DNA from: Papaver somniferum
Taxonomy: Eukaryota > Streptophyta > Magnoliopsida > Ranunculales > Papaveraceae
NCBI RefSeq assembly: GCF_003573695.1
Contig: NC_039359.1
Span: 74,166,783 to 74,230,782, forward strand
Direction: 5' to 3'
Length of the DNA stretch: 64,000 bases
Shown: piece by piece, positions 44,186-55,479 of the stretch
Layout of the letters: every line of letters begins with the position of its first letter
Numbering within the stretch: position 1 is the stretch's first letter
Made by a program: the position numbers and the translations under genes
The notes under the pieces: model-generated
Database searches by the model: none
Told to the model about the DNA's origin: nothing
What the model saw: only the letters and a program-made list of their open reading frames with translations

Positions 44186-44989
44186 TCATTTGGGAAAGTT
44201 CGTTATTCCTTCTTCAAGACAGACAGACGAATATTAGGGGACTCTATGGCTGCTCTATGACGAAAGCATTAGCCATAACACCGGTACCCCTACTGTCCCG
44301 TGCCATAACAATCCACTAGTTAAAAAGAAAAGAAAAACTAATGATGCAATCATCCAATTCATAACAGTTATACAGACATTTCACCGTATCTCAAGTGCTT
44401 TATTCTTTACGATATCCAGTTGTGATGCAACTGGGACAAAGCAGCAAAATTGAAGACGACGGACGGCCACCAACACAACATTAAAGAGCTGACACAGTAT
44501 TCTCAGATATCATGCATTACTTTCACGCAAAACCATATTGACTCTTAGCAGCTTAAACAAATCTTCGGTATTAGGCAGTTTAATTGGAAACCCGGAGGAT
44601 CATTAGCTAATTGGAAAGCCGGCAGAAAGCAAATGGAGCCAAACAGGGACTGACATGATGAAGAGTTGTAACATGAAAGTGCCACAGTGTACATACGAAT
44701 ACCTCCTTCTCCATGTTGAGAGATGGAATTAGACTTCTGTAAGGAGGAATTAGGTGATGCCAAAGTTTGCTAACGTAATTATACAATGATAGGAGCAGTG
44801 GTTCATGTCTGAGTATCAGCATATTCCCTTAATCTAACCTATTTCTACCAATAATTTAACTGCTCTAACTCAACAGAGCAAGAAGCTCATCTGCTTGGTA
44901 CCACGAAAGGTAAACATCATGCAACATTAACAAATTAGAAAAGATATCCAATAAGCATGCACTGTAGATTATAGTCAGGCTACTAGCAT
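44186..44989. other. Intergenic, nothing recognised
   Basis: Short ORFs only, no repeat structure noticed. Confidence 0.4.
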
Positions 44990-44992
44990 ACT

Positions 44993-46116
44993 TCAAACAT
45001 CATATATATCTAAGAGTAGAACAAAAGACACACCTAGAATCGAGGTATTCGCTCTGTGCAGTCCAGCTAGTTGTTGTTGATGATGGTTATGCTGATGGTG
45101 ATGCTGCAGAGGTTTCTTTGGGTGTTGGTGTTGCTGCTGCTGTGGGTATTCGTGATGTTGCCGTGATTGCTGTGGGTATGGGTGATGTTGCTGGAGTTGT
45201 CGTGGGTGTTGGTGATGTGGCTGGGGATGGTGCTGCTGTTGCTGTTGGTCAGTGATGGCCTTACCATTCTTCCTAGCTTCTGACAATTGATTAAGTTCTT
45301 TGGACACAACAGGACCCAACCCAGTGTATATCTCTCGCCATATTTGACGCTGTTGATATGAATTTTCAAACCTCAGCACTTCCATTTCTTCCCGCGAATA
45401 ACTCTTCTAATCTCCGTCCAATTTCTTTTGACAGAAGACATTCCAAGCTTCAACAAACATACTCAACCCATCTTTCTTCGAGTTTGTTTCAGTAAATTTT
45501 TTCCTGGAACATTTCTCAACTTGTTGCCTTATGTTCTCAGAGCAAATATGAGTACTTCCGATTTCCACGGCCGTTCTTTTATTATTATTACTACCTCAGG
45601 CTGACAATTCTCCCCAATTACTCATCGAAACTGAATTAGACTTGATAAAATCATCTTCTGTTGTTTCTAATACAAGAATGATATGTTGATCACCAGTAAT
45701 TACATCTTGCACTTGAAAGACCTCATCTTGCTTGCTTTCTAAAAAAAATTTGTTACTAGTTTCTGAAATTCATCATCTTAACCGGGGCATTTTCATGTGT
45801 GGAAATAGAATCTTTAACTAAGGTAAAAGTATGAACCTGACATACCTCCTCTTTTGTTGAATCTTCAGAATAAATCTCTTCTTGGGTTTCTTTAACCTTC
45901 TTTTTTCTTCATTAATACAGAAGAAGATTCATCATTAGAAATGACTTGTTTCCGCATTTCATTCTTCTGTTCTTCTTCTTGATCTATTCTATACATTGCA
46001 CGGCTTTGATGGACGGAGTTTTGTGAAAGAATAAAACCCAAAACTTCTATCTTTTTCGGTTTCTTTAGAAGCTGAATTAGGGTTTGAAAGAAATCGTTTG
46101 AATCAGTGAGTAACAT
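44993..46116 (-). pseudogene. Unknown plant gene remnant with His/Gln-rich C-terminus
   Basis: The minus strand can be followed from LLTDSNDFFQTLIQLLKKPK (46116, ORF to 45892) through ETQEEIYSEDSTKEE, NIRQQVEKCSRKKF and GLSMFVEAWNVFCQKKLDGD to EVLRFENSYQQRQIWREIYT, GLGPVVSKELNQLSEARKNG and a His/Gln-rich tract (45260-45070). At least two frame changes and one in-frame stop (before KSYSREE) separate these. The even coding character suggests a real gene recently broken, with no visible introns in the last part. I do not recognise the family; nuclear location is only a guess from composition. Confidence 0.45.
45070..45260 (-). repeat. CAN/CCN trinucleotide-rich tract (poly-His/Gln coding)
   Basis: Purine/pyrimidine-biased trinucleotide repeats (ggtgttggtg, gctgctgctg on the plus strand) encode alternating His, Gln and Pro in the minus-strand frame. 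Slippage-prone. Confidence 0.8.
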
Positions 46117-46295
46117 AACACGAACATGAGAAGAAGACCAGAATATTTGGGAGAGAGTGAGGAGAAAGGTATATTACAGGAAAACTGACCCCAGCCCGTG
46201 GGCCAAAAAGAAAAAGAATAAAAAAAGTTCAATTTCTTTTTGAAGCAAAAAAAAAACAAAAGAAAAAGAAAGTTCAATTCTAAAATGATTTCAAT

Positions 46296-46789
46296 TGTTG
46301 AGATCCTGATCCCACATTAGTTAGATGGGGCTTGATTAGTAGTTTATAAGTCACTGGATTCCTTCGTCTAATCAACCGGTTTTCGAGTTGAGTTTTACCC
46401 ATGGGCTTATGACGAGTTTAGGGTCGGTACCCTAACATTTAGTATCATATCAGATCCAACCACCACGACCCATGCCCCCTCTACAGAAGAGGTGATCTAC
46501 AGGCTAGATTAAAGCGTTGGGGCACCTATTTATGGGCGTAGTGGTCACCCACATTGAATATAGATTGATAGGGAGTGAAGCCGCCATAAGAGAAAGAGCT
46601 ACCTTCGGGTCAGTGTCGATAGAGTGGGCCAACGAAGACGTTGGGTGATATTGGGATCCTAATTCCACATTGGTTAGATGGGACTTATTTGGTAGTTTAT
46701 AAGTCAATAAATTCCCTCATCTAATCAACCGATTTTTGAGTGAGTTCTACCCATGAGCTTATGATGAATTTAAGATCGGTACCCTAACA
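46296..46789. mobile_element. TRIM (terminal-repeat retrotransposon in miniature), 494 bp
   Basis: The 5' terminal repeat 46296-46437 (tgttgagatcc ... ggtaccctaaca) and 3' terminal repeat 46649-46789 are about 142 bases and roughly 85% alike. A 5-bp target-site duplication TCAAT lies at 46291-46295 and 46790-46794. A degenerate initiator-tRNA-Met primer site (tagtatcatatcagatcc) follows the 5' repeat. The interior of about 210 bases has no ORF, as in TRIMs. Confidence 0.88.
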
Positions 46790-46942
46790 TCAATCTGATG
46801 AGCACCTCATCCGCACAACTAGCGTTGTGCCATGGCCATGGTGGGCATGGTCTTTAGTTTAGTGAACCTACATCATAGCTTCTGTATATGTGGTCCACAC
46901 AAAGAGTTCCAATGCTGGGACTGGGAGATTATAAGCAGAACA

Positions 46943-47038
46943 AACGTTTTTTGTTTAATATATGGATGCTTCAAACAAAACAAGAAAAAAAACGTTTTTT
47001 GTTTAATATATGGATGCTTTAAACAAAACAAGAAAAAA
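46943..47038. repeat. 48-bp tandem repeat, two units
   Basis: The unit starting aacgttttttgtttaatata and ending acaagaaaaaa occurs at 46943-46990 and 46991-47038 with one substitution. Confidence 0.85.
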
Positions 47039-47098
47039 CTGTGCGATATCTTAATGAAGTAATTTATTTGATTCTTTCTTTAATAAAGTAATTAAATA

Positions 47099-47810
47099 TA
47101 AGAGTGTAAATTGGGCCGGATCGGGCAGCCCGCCCTAATTATTAGATGGGACGGGATAGGGCGGGTAAGTGCATCTCTTTGCCAACAAACTAAAAGGGTC
47201 GGCAGGACAGGGCTATTTATCTTCATAAATTACGCGTGGCCTGTCCAAGCCTGTTATGTTATTTAGGCTCAGGCGGATAAGGCCAAACGGACCTGGAATA
47301 TTACAAATACATAGTATTAAAAAAGAAAAAAACAAATTAATAATACACAAGTCATGAGCAATTCAGTGAGGTTTAGTCATGTTCAAGACATTCCAATCAA
47401 ATTAGTTCACTCAAATAACTAAAACTTTTAAGAAAAAAAACTCCTCATATTTTGTCTAAGATTTTCTCTATATGATTAACATATCTAAATTCTATGAAAT
47501 AGAAAATGAAAAATGAAAAATGAAAATTAGAACAATCGAGATTCACAGTATCAAATGTCTATACCGAGTATGTTCTAGGATGAAAAAAATGAAAACAACC
47601 ATTTAGGCTAGGTAAATGGGTAATATTGACGGGCTAATATGGAGGGTATTGGGTCGGGCAAGGAAATTTTACTTGTGGTCTACGTCCGCCCTCATATTTA
47701 AATGGGCTAGGTCGGGAAAGCCCGTACAGAACAGCGGATACCCATGGGCTGACATTGGACAGGACGGACGGTGCAGGGCCTTGGGCTGCCGGGCAAAATT
47801 TCCACCCCTA
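47099..47810. mobile_element. hAT-type non-autonomous element, 712 bp
   Basis: The left end (taagagtgtaaattgggccg) and the reverse complement of the right end (TAGGGGTGGAAATTTTGCCC) share the TAGGGGTG..AATT..GCC(C)GG pattern of a common plant hAT family, with GC-rich cgggc subterminal words. An 8-bp target-site duplication ATTAAATA/GTTAAATA (one mismatch) lies at 47091-47098 and 47811-47818. No transposase. Confidence 0.82.
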
Positions 47811-48014
47811 GTTAAATATATTATTTCAATGTTCTATTTATTTGTTTAACAAAAAAAAAACAAGAAAACAAAAACGAGGCTTTCGAAAGCATGCGAGTAG
47901 AAAGAGCATGAGTATTTTTCGCAGCCTTATACAATATTGCAGGGCGTATTGTTTATTGCATCATCTTCTAATTCATTTATTTTACGTAGTCATTAATCAA
48001 GTAAATAATTTCAT

Positions 48015-48427
48015 TGTTGCGCCAAAACCTGCGAAAGCGTTTAGGTTTGTACTACTACGAGATAGCTCAATATCGCCAAGAACACAATCACACACACAAG
48101 AAGAACAAGTATTTAACGAGGTTGAATCCTCGGGAAGGAATAACAATTTTATATATCACCGAATAGGTTGGAATATACAAAGCTCAAGCAGAGAAGAAGA
48201 GAACTCTTTCTAGTTCTGGTGTATTTTCTCTAGTTCTCCTATGGCTATTTATACATATCAATAGGAGTGCACACATTCCTTAACAAGGATTACTTTCCTA
48301 CAAGTATATGGTTTCCTAACTTATCTCTAAGAAACAAACCTCTTAAGCTTCTATACTTAGGACACAAGTACTTGGTTTCCTTAACCAACTAGATTCCCTA
48401 ATCTAGTCCTTGGCCGACCTACCAACA
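48015..48427 (-). mobile_element. 3' LTR of a Copia retrotransposon (413 bp)
   Basis: Read on the minus strand, the LTR runs from TGTTGGTAGGTCGGCC (48427) to TTTTGGCGCAACA (48015), with a TGTTG...CAACA inverted end. A purine-rich tract (gatggagaat) precedes it, and a TATAAATAG box lies inside near 48250. It follows the RT/RNase H coding region with the expected orientation. Confidence 0.8.
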
Positions 48428-48559
48428 ATTCTCCATCTCGGATCATGCATTCATGTATGAGACGATCAATAGATAAAATCACCTCCATCTTCCAACGTCG
48501 ATTAAACCATCACGGGCTGCCTATGTATCCTCAATAGGAATCAAACCCGACTATGGTCT

Positions 48560-49690
48560 CTCAAATGGCCTTGCTAGAAGACCTCCACCAGGTTCCTAAG
48601 AACCTCTACCCAAAAAGGGCTTTTCACCAAATCGGAAGGATGTGGATCAATTTCGAACAATGTCGAAATTTAATCCCAGATACTACTTTAGTCAACATAC
48701 CAGCTGGATTGTCTTTGGTATCAATCTTCACTAGTGCAATGTCTTTTTCTTCAAGAATTTCTCTCACAAAGTGAAACCGTACGTCTATATGTTTGGTTCT
48801 AGCATGATGCACTTGATTCTTAGCCAAATAAATTGCACTTAGACTATCACAATGCACAGGCAGTTGGTCTTGCACAACTCCTAAGTCATCTAGCAATTCG
48901 TGTAACCATATAACCTACTTAAATGCCTCAGTCACTGCCATAGACTCCACATCCGTAGTTGAAAGCACCACAGTAAACTGCAAGATTGATTTCCAACTAA
49001 CTGGTGCCCTTGCTACGGTAAATACATACCCTGTAGTTGAACGTCTCTTGTCCAAATCACCAGCATAGTCAAAATCCACATACCCAACACACAACTGATT
49101 GTTACTTATATCATTCACAAACTCCAAAACAACATCAACTGTACCATAAAGATACCTCAAAATCCATTTCACAGCATGCCAATGTCCCTTACCAGGACAA
49201 TTCATATAACGGCTGACCATACTAACTGCATGTGAAATGTCCGGCCTTGTACATACCATCGTATACATCAAGCTACCAACAGCCTCAGCATATGGGACTT
49301 GGGACATATACGTTCTCTCTTCTTCAGTAGTGGGAGACATACGAGCATTCAACTTAAAATGAGCAGCAAGGGGAGTACTTACAGATTTAGTTCCTTCGTA
49401 GATACCAAACTTCTGTAACACTTTCTTCAAATATTCCTTCTGAGACAAACAAACCTTACCCTTCTCTCTGTCACGTTGAACCTCCATACCAAGAATCTTT
49501 TTAGCCTCTTCCAGATCTTTCATCTCAAACTCAGATGACAACTTGCACTTCAAATTATCGATCTCTTTCTTGTTATTCGATGCAATCAGCATATCATCGA
49601 CATACAAGAGCAAATATATGAAAGATCCATCACGTAGGTTCTTGAAGTATACACAATGGTCATAGTTCTCTATATGATTAGCATAACTTT
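48560..49690 (-). pseudogene. Ty1-copia reverse transcriptase / RNase H C-terminal part, truncated
   Basis: The minus strand begins inside the reverse transcriptase (DHCVYFKNLRDGSFIYLLLY, then the catalytic YVDDM at about 49610) and runs without frame breaks through LSSEFEMKDL, ILGMEVQRD, PYAEAVGSLMYTMVCTRPDI and the RNase H strands (GYVDFDYAGDLDKRRSTTGY) to AVTEAFK. A TAG stop at 48913-48915 then interrupts; the frame continues as VIWLHELLDDLG ... QVHHARTKHIDVRFHFVREI to the polyprotein end near the polypurine tract. The catalytic YVDD and RNase H DFDYAGD acidic sites remain. Everything upstream (gag, protease, integrase) is missing, so the copy is 5'-truncated. Confidence 0.9.
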
Positions 49691-50215
49691 AGTAATAAGA
49701 TTTACAGAGGTATGTTCGGTTAGTTCGCAAATTTCAACGCAACCAAGTTCCCAACCGAACTGCAGGTTAAAAGTAACCTAGTATTAGAAGTTCGGTTGGT
49801 TCGCAAACTTCAACATATTTTACAAATCAACCGAACTGGCTTATATATGCATATATGCAATTAGACAAACGTTCGGTTACTACGAAATTTATTTCTTGGC
49901 GAATTAGGTAGAGTTCGGTTACGAAGTTTCAAATATAGAGTTCGGTTACATAGAAAAACATTTTTGCGAACGAACCGAACTTTTGGATTTCTCATTATTT
50001 TCGTAAACTAAAGTTCGGTGATATCCTTATTTTGCGAAGGAACCGAACTTATGGACTTGTGTTGTTCTAATACAAGGATTTATGTTAAAGTATTTTTTGC
50101 GAATCAACCGAACTCTGAGTTCGGTTAAGAAAAAAATAATTCGTGATAACCGAACTTTTTGCGACGAAACCGAACGTTTTGCGACGTAACCGAACTTTTC
50201 TCTGAAAAAAAAACT
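49691..50215. repeat. Dense field of AACCGAACT/AGTTCGGTT words
   Basis: About 15 copies of the 9-base word or close variants in both orientations in about 500 bases (e.g. 49709, 49755, 49788, 49833, 49912, 49940, 49975, 50041, 50108, 50150, 50187), many next to TTCGCAA or TTGCGA. Density and mixed orientation resemble a transposon subterminal region. No TIR located. Confidence 0.75.
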
Positions 50216-50352
50216 CCATTAAACCTCTCTGCAACTTCCATTTTCAACTCATTTTGGTGATTACTTCTCATTTATTCAACCAAAAACGAATGACAAGTAA
50301 TGAGTTTGTGAGAATATCTTTGTTAATGTTTTAAATTAAGTTATATATATAG

Positions 50353-50572
50353 AGGTGGTGGTGGTAATCGGTGGTTGGTGGTGGTGATAATCGGAGGAGG
50401 TGGTGGTGGTAATCGGCGGTGGTGGGCGGTGGTGGTGGGAGGAGGTGGTGGTGGTAATCGGTGGGTGGTGGTGGTGATAATCGGAGGTGGTGGTGGTGGT
50501 GATCGGCGGTGGTGGGTGGTGGTGGTAATCGGCGGTGGTGGGCGGTGGTGGTGGGAGGAGGTGGTGGTTATA
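50353..50572. repeat. GGT-rich minisatellite
   Basis: Imperfect units of ggtggtggtaatcgg / ggtggtgggcggtgg repeat about ten times. A Gly/Trp-rich ORF over it is a composition artefact. Confidence 0.9.
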
Positions 50573-51429
50573 TATATATAGGTGGTTATTAGGTTGATTT
50601 TAAATTAAATTAGGTTAAGGGTAGGTTAGTCATTGGAAATTTTGATAAAGCACTCCCGTTTTTTTAAACCCATAAAATTAATGCCCCCATTTTTTCCAAA
50701 CTTTCTAAAATGCCCTCACCGTTTACTTTCACCACTTGGGCCCGAATAATGGAGTCAATGGGTGTTTATCTAGTCAAAAACTGGGTCAAATTACTAAAAA
50801 CCCATCACTTATCTAAAAGGGTGAGAAATATCTTCACCCGACCCTCTCTTTCTTCCTCTCTTCTGTCTCTCTTTCTTCGTCTCAGAGAAGAAAAAAATAG
50901 TTTGGCGATTCAATTGAATCGATTAGTTAAATCGATAGATGTTTTTGGTTTGATTCATCAGTCTATTGAAGATTAAATTGAATGGTCTGGAAAGAAAAAT
51001 GTGATGTCCAAGTAAGATATTTTGAAATCCTAAGTTTTGATTTTGTTAGGTCTGTGCTTGCATGATTAAATCAAATGATTTGGAAGCTTTTTCGATCAAT
51101 ATAAAGTGAAACCCATAACTTTTTTTTTTGAAACCTTCACTTTTTCGTCATTTTGTATCTGTTTCTTGTGTTTTGTATGTGAAAAACAAAGGGAGTCTTC
51201 CTTTTGTTTTTGTCTGTCACTTAAAATTGAAAACAAATGATGATGTGAGGAATCTGCAGTTGAATCTGATGAAAGTCTTTTTTTTTTCTTCTAATTGTTT
51301 AATTTTGTTAGAATTTCTGTCTGTATTTGTATGTGTATTGGGTTTGTATTTGTATGTGTATTGAGTCTGAATTTGGTTTGTATTTGTATGAATGTCTTAT
51401 AATGTTGTTTTGTATTTATGTATATTTTA

Positions 51430-53090
51430 GTGGCAACATTAATAAGGGAAAAAGCAAATTTAGAGACATAAGTTGTTATTGTACTGACAGTAAGATTCAG
51501 TTTGCTTTCAAAAAGTTACAAAGAGATAAGATGAATCTGAGGATGTTTCAGCAAATGGTTCACATGAAGTTGTGTTTGGAAGATATAGATGAAGTTATTT
51601 TAATGTGGATATCAGACAATGGACATCCATGGACTCTAAAGAATGATCAGTGTTTTTTTTGGTTTTGGGACAATGCTGTGGTAAATGGCAATGGTTTCAT
51701 TCAGTTGGTAGTCAAGATTAAAAATCCAGAATGGGATGTCACACCTAAGAAATCAGTATCAAAGTCACCTCAAGTGATGGTGGTGGCACTGCTAGGAAGT
51801 TGTTTGGGAAGGGCAGTTCATAACCTACTCAAGCAAGTGTTGTTGGTGATAATTTGAGAGAAGGATCAAGTAGTACACCAATTCAAGTAGATGAGGAACC
51901 ACTTTTAGTTGATGATGACTTTTGTTGATGATGAATATTGGTTAAAGAAAATGAAAGAAAAACAACTAGATGAGTCTGTAATTCAACTTGAGAACAAAGA
52001 ACTGGATAAGTGCCATCTTGTAGAAGATCCTGAAGCTGTAGTTGCTTATAATAGTGACGAAGACAATGAAGATTCAAGTGATGCTGAAAGTGAAAATGCA
52101 GTTGAAGGTGCTTATAACCTAAACACTTGAGTTACTGTTTTGTAATTTTGTGAATTTAATATTTACTGATGCATTAGTTATTGTTGTACTAACTGATTCA
52201 AGTTATTCTTATGCAGATAATGATGATGCAAGTGATGATGGTGCAGAAGTAAATGACCAAGGTTGAAGACTGACATGGCACTTTAATGTTCTTGCTTTTA
52301 TGGTTGTAGCATATTATTTTTGGGCTCTCATTATTGTTTTTGTTTTGTTATGGATTGTTTATATGAGTGATGAAGGTGTAGAACTAACTAGAGATTTTTG
52401 TTTTGTACTTGTTTAGGTAAAGAGAGTAAAGAAGACCCACAATATTACAAGGATTTCCAAGATGATAACCCTGTGTTTGAGGGTGAACCTGGTGAGCTTT
52501 TTGATGAGTCAGATTTTGTTAAACCACTAGATCCTTCACAAATGATAGTAGGTACTATCTTTCCTGATAAAGATGCATTCAAAAGACATCTTAAGTTATT
52601 CTGTGTTAAAAATGAATGTGAATTTAAGGCTCGAAAGAGTGACAAGAAAATACTTAGGGTTTGGTGTGAAAATAGGTTTGACCATAGAGGAAAGGTTGAG
52701 TGTGAGTGGTTTGTGTTTTCTTCAATACTACCAAAGCAGTCTACATTTAAGGTTAGGTCTATGAACTTAACCCATACTTGCAAGGGAAGGATTGTAGAAG
52801 ACAAGATTCCCAATAGATCTGCAGACCCTCCATTAGTAGTTGAAGTTATACAAGAGCAGTTGAAGAATGACTCTGGAAAAGTAATTCCAAGACCAAGACA
52901 AATTCAAGAGGATTTCAAGGCTTCTTATCTCATTGATATTACTTATCATACAACATGGAAGGCTAGGAACTTAGTGATGGAAGCTAAGTATTGTGAACTT
53001 GGAAGAAAAGCAGTGCAGTTGTCTACAATGGCAACTCAGAGAGTTTGTTTGTCAACATGCTGTTTGTTGTTTGAAGCCATTAAGACCTGA
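51430..53090 (+). pseudogene. MuDR-type transposase N-terminal half (DNA-binding region)
   Basis: The first segment (51430-51857) reads INKGKSKFRDISCYC, LEDIDEVILMWISDNGHPWT and GFIQLVVKI, the conserved N-terminus of plant MULE proteins. An acidic linker (about 51909-52130, EDNEDSSDAESENA) follows in another frame. Segment 52416-53090 is open and holds the MuDR DNA-binding domain: MIVGTIFPDKDAFKRHLKLF, VWCE...CEWFVFSS and NLTHTC, with its Cys/His metal-binding pattern, then WKARNLVMEAKYCE. It ends in a stop where the DDE catalytic domain should begin. With the missing core it cannot transpose, but the DNA-binding part could still be made. Confidence 0.8.
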
Positions 53091-53802
53091 TTGGACAAAG
53101 TAAGTATATACTTTATCAGAATTTGTTTTTTGCATCTCATCTTTTCTAAGTTTGTATGCTGTCAACTATAACTGCCTTGTTGTTGTTGTTGTTGTTTTTT
53201 TGCAGGTATTTCTCTCATTATTATTTAGTTGCTGCATACAGAGCCACATATGGTCAAGTTGTCTTTCCATTTCCTCCCCAAGAAGATTGTCCTGAGGTAC
53301 TTTCAGTCATTTTTTAGCTCCATTTTGTAACTCAAATGCATGTTATTTAGACCTTGGGCTCCCCTAGATCTTCTTAAATGTAATTCCATTTTGTAACTCA
53401 TTGTTATTTCTATAGTTGGAAGAACATGAAAAGGTTGAATTGGAATCTGCTATCAAGATCAGGAAATCAGGAAGGCCTAGAGTTTAGAGGAGGAGAGCGT
53501 GGGATGAGCCAAAAGTACCTACAAAGGTATATTCATGTTCCAGATGTAAATCAACTGGTCATAACAAAACTACATGTCAAGGTGGTGATGTTGGCAAGAA
53601 TCCAAAAGCTAAGAGGCAGAGAACCCAAGTAGATGGTGCTACCTTCACATCTTTTGACAGACCTGCTCCTCAGAAGAAGCAATCATCTCAACCATCTGGG
53701 ATTAGAAAAACAGCAGCTGCATCTTCTTCTAAAGCTAAGAAAGCTCCTGCTAAAGCTTCTACAACTTCAAAGAAGAAGAACATGAGTCAGAGAAATAAGT
53801 GA
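53055..53802 (+). pseudogene. MuDR-type transposase C-terminal remnant with CCHC knuckle
   Basis: KPLRPDWTK (about 53070) is joined across a GT-AG intron (about 53099-53206) to YFSHYYLVAAYRATYGQVVF, the usual post-catalytic 'Y....Y..tY...i.P' segment. A second intron ends at 53415. Exon 53416-53802 has KIRKSGRPRV, a TAG stop, RRRAWDEPK, the zinc knuckle CSRCKSTGHNKTTC (C-x2-C-x4-H-x4-C) and a Lys/Ser-rich tail ending SQRNK. Everything between the DNA-binding domain and this part (DDE and SWIM regions) is deleted. Confidence 0.8.
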
Positions 53803-54073
53803 ATGACAGTATGTGGTTTGCAGTAGTTAGGGTTATGACTTTTTAGAACAATGTTATTTTGGACCATCTTTATTTTGGACAACAATGTTATTTTGGAACA
53901 ACTTTATGTATGAAATAGTACTTTTTAAATCATGTATTACATATGAAATGAAGCAGGTTTACATGTTAAGACCTTTTCCTAATTTTGTAACTAAATCAAT
54001 CATTTGTTGTGTTGAATCTCTAACTCTCTCCTTTGCAGCAAGGAAGATAGCATCTGTATCCTATCTAAATGCA

Positions 54074-54547
54074 TCACATTTTTGGCAGGTAAGCTATTCC
54101 CTTGTTGTGTTGATTATTGCAAATCTTCATGTACATTCTGGAATTGCAGGCTGAAGAGAAGAAAAGTTGATGGTGCAGTGGAAAACTTTCAAAGCAGTGA
54201 TCATTTACTCCACAAGCTTGGCAGCTTTTATCTGAAGGTAACAACACCAACTTGGATTTACAATGGTTAGAAGCATCTTCAAACCATTCAAAATAATTGC
54301 AGGTAGGTATTGTGCACTTTAAGAACATTTTCCCATAGTTTTCATTTGTTGTAGATTGAAGCAATGCTCTTACACCATTACAGGGAACATGCTTGCACCT
54401 AGAATATAGCCAAGGACACACTTTTGTGTGATGATTACCTTGTTCACACATAGCACAATGAGTGATGATTTTTTTCATTCTCACCTTATGGTTGTTGTTG
54501 CTGATGCTACTACTACTACCTGGAGAGTTTTTTTGCACCTCCACCAT
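54074..54547 (-). CDS. Zinc-knuckle + GRF zinc-finger protein encoded by the MULE, 157 aa
   Basis: ATG at 54547, open to 54074. Residues 31-44 (CAMCEQGNHHTKVC) form a CCHC knuckle (C-x2-C-x4-H-x4-C). Residues about 51-88 (CKHVPCNG ... NYGKMFLKC ... CNYFEWFED) match the GRF-type zinc finger, a single-strand nucleic-acid binding fold. A second C-x2-C...H cluster follows at 109-117. It lies inside the MULE, convergent to the transposase gene, the place where MuDR carries its second gene. The TE-internal position implies an element-encoded accessory protein, but function is inferred only. It is intact while the transposase is not. Confidence 0.7.
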   Translation of the reverse strand: MVEVQKNSPGSSSSISNNNHKVRMKKIITHCAMCEQGNHHTKVCPWLYSRCKHVPCNGVRALLQSTTNENYGKMFLKCTIPTCNYFEWFEDASNHCKSKLVLLPSDKSCQACGVNDHCFESFPLHHQLFFSSACNSRMYMKICNNQHNKGIAYLPKM

Positions 54548-54993
54548 TCATTGTTTCTGAGTTTTCTTAGCTTATAGTGAATTTTTTTGAGTTGCAGAAA
54601 CATATGGAAGATCATCCATATATATACAGGTTGAAGAAGATGGAATTGAGAATAAGACCGTTGGGTGATTAGATCTTATTGTGGGTCGTTGATTTTTCTT
54701 TTACATGGATGGTTAGATGGATGCCACGTGTTTCTTATTGACTCGAGTTGAGTCGGCGTTTCAACTCGGCGATTCAAGTAGATTCAACTCTATTTAGTTC
54801 AAAGGGATTTTTAGACTTTTATTGCGCTGCCACCTAAGCAATAACGGTTGTTAACTGCCGTTTACCATTTTTACCGTTTATTGTATAAAACGGTCAAACC
54901 AAGGGCATTTTAGAAAGTTAAAAAAAAACGGAGACATTTTTTTTAGTGTAAAGTTAAAAGTAGGGGTACTTTATCAAAAAGCTCTTAGTCATT

Positions 54994-55440
54994 TCAACGC
55001 TTTAGGACACCCCTTATAATTATAGGGAGGGTGGCCTAATAAAACCATGGTCCCCTCAAAAAAACCATGGTCTCTAAAAAATCATTCTCTGATATGGAAG
55101 TACTTTGAAAGGCCCACATGTTTAGTAGTAACTATGAAGGGGATTTGGAAAGTTGTCTCTTAGATGGTTGTGTACTCTCGTTAGATCAGCTAAATATTAC
55201 TCCATCCGTTCCGATTTACTTGACATTGTAGAGTTTTTCAGGGAGATTAAAAATTACCAAAGAGAATAAAATCTTTCCAAGTTTCAGACATCAAAATATT
55301 ACACCAAGTATTCGATGTCATTCGAAAGGAAAATAATATTTTTTTGAGTCAAAGACCCAAACTACTTGTGTGTGTTCTACCGTAAATCGGGATCAAAGCT
55401 TTGGACTATGAGAAAGCCAACCAGTCTACTAGTCATGTAA
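54994..55440. other. Intergenic; Stowaway-like end at 55198
   Basis: tactccatccgttcc at 55198 matches the usual Stowaway (mariner) MITE end, but no matching right end was found, so it is a fragment. Duplicated accatggtc words at 55045-55075. Confidence 0.45.
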
Positions 55441-55479
55441 TTTGGTCGGTGTTTTGTTTTCTCGATTTCTACAATCCTG

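Larger units (their letters stand above)
50635..54984. mobile_element. Mutator-like element (MULE), 4,350 bp, transposase core deleted
   Basis: A 9-bp target-site duplication TTAGTCATT is present at 50626-50634 and 54985-54993. Terminal inverted repeats of about 80-100 bp run inward from ggaaattttgataaag on the left and from the complement of ctttatcaaaaagctc on the right, and both reach ctttctaaaatgccct. Inside, the plus strand carries a MuDR-type transposase gene without its catalytic core; the minus strand carries a convergent zinc-knuckle/GRF protein ORF. Confidence 0.92.

Noticed and set aside
50375..50581. Gly/Trp-rich ORF (68 codons)
   Set aside because: It is the translation of a GGT minisatellite; no promoter, no homology.
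53885..54154. 89-codon plus-strand ORF inside the MULE
   Set aside because: Partly antisense to the GRF protein gene and without homology.
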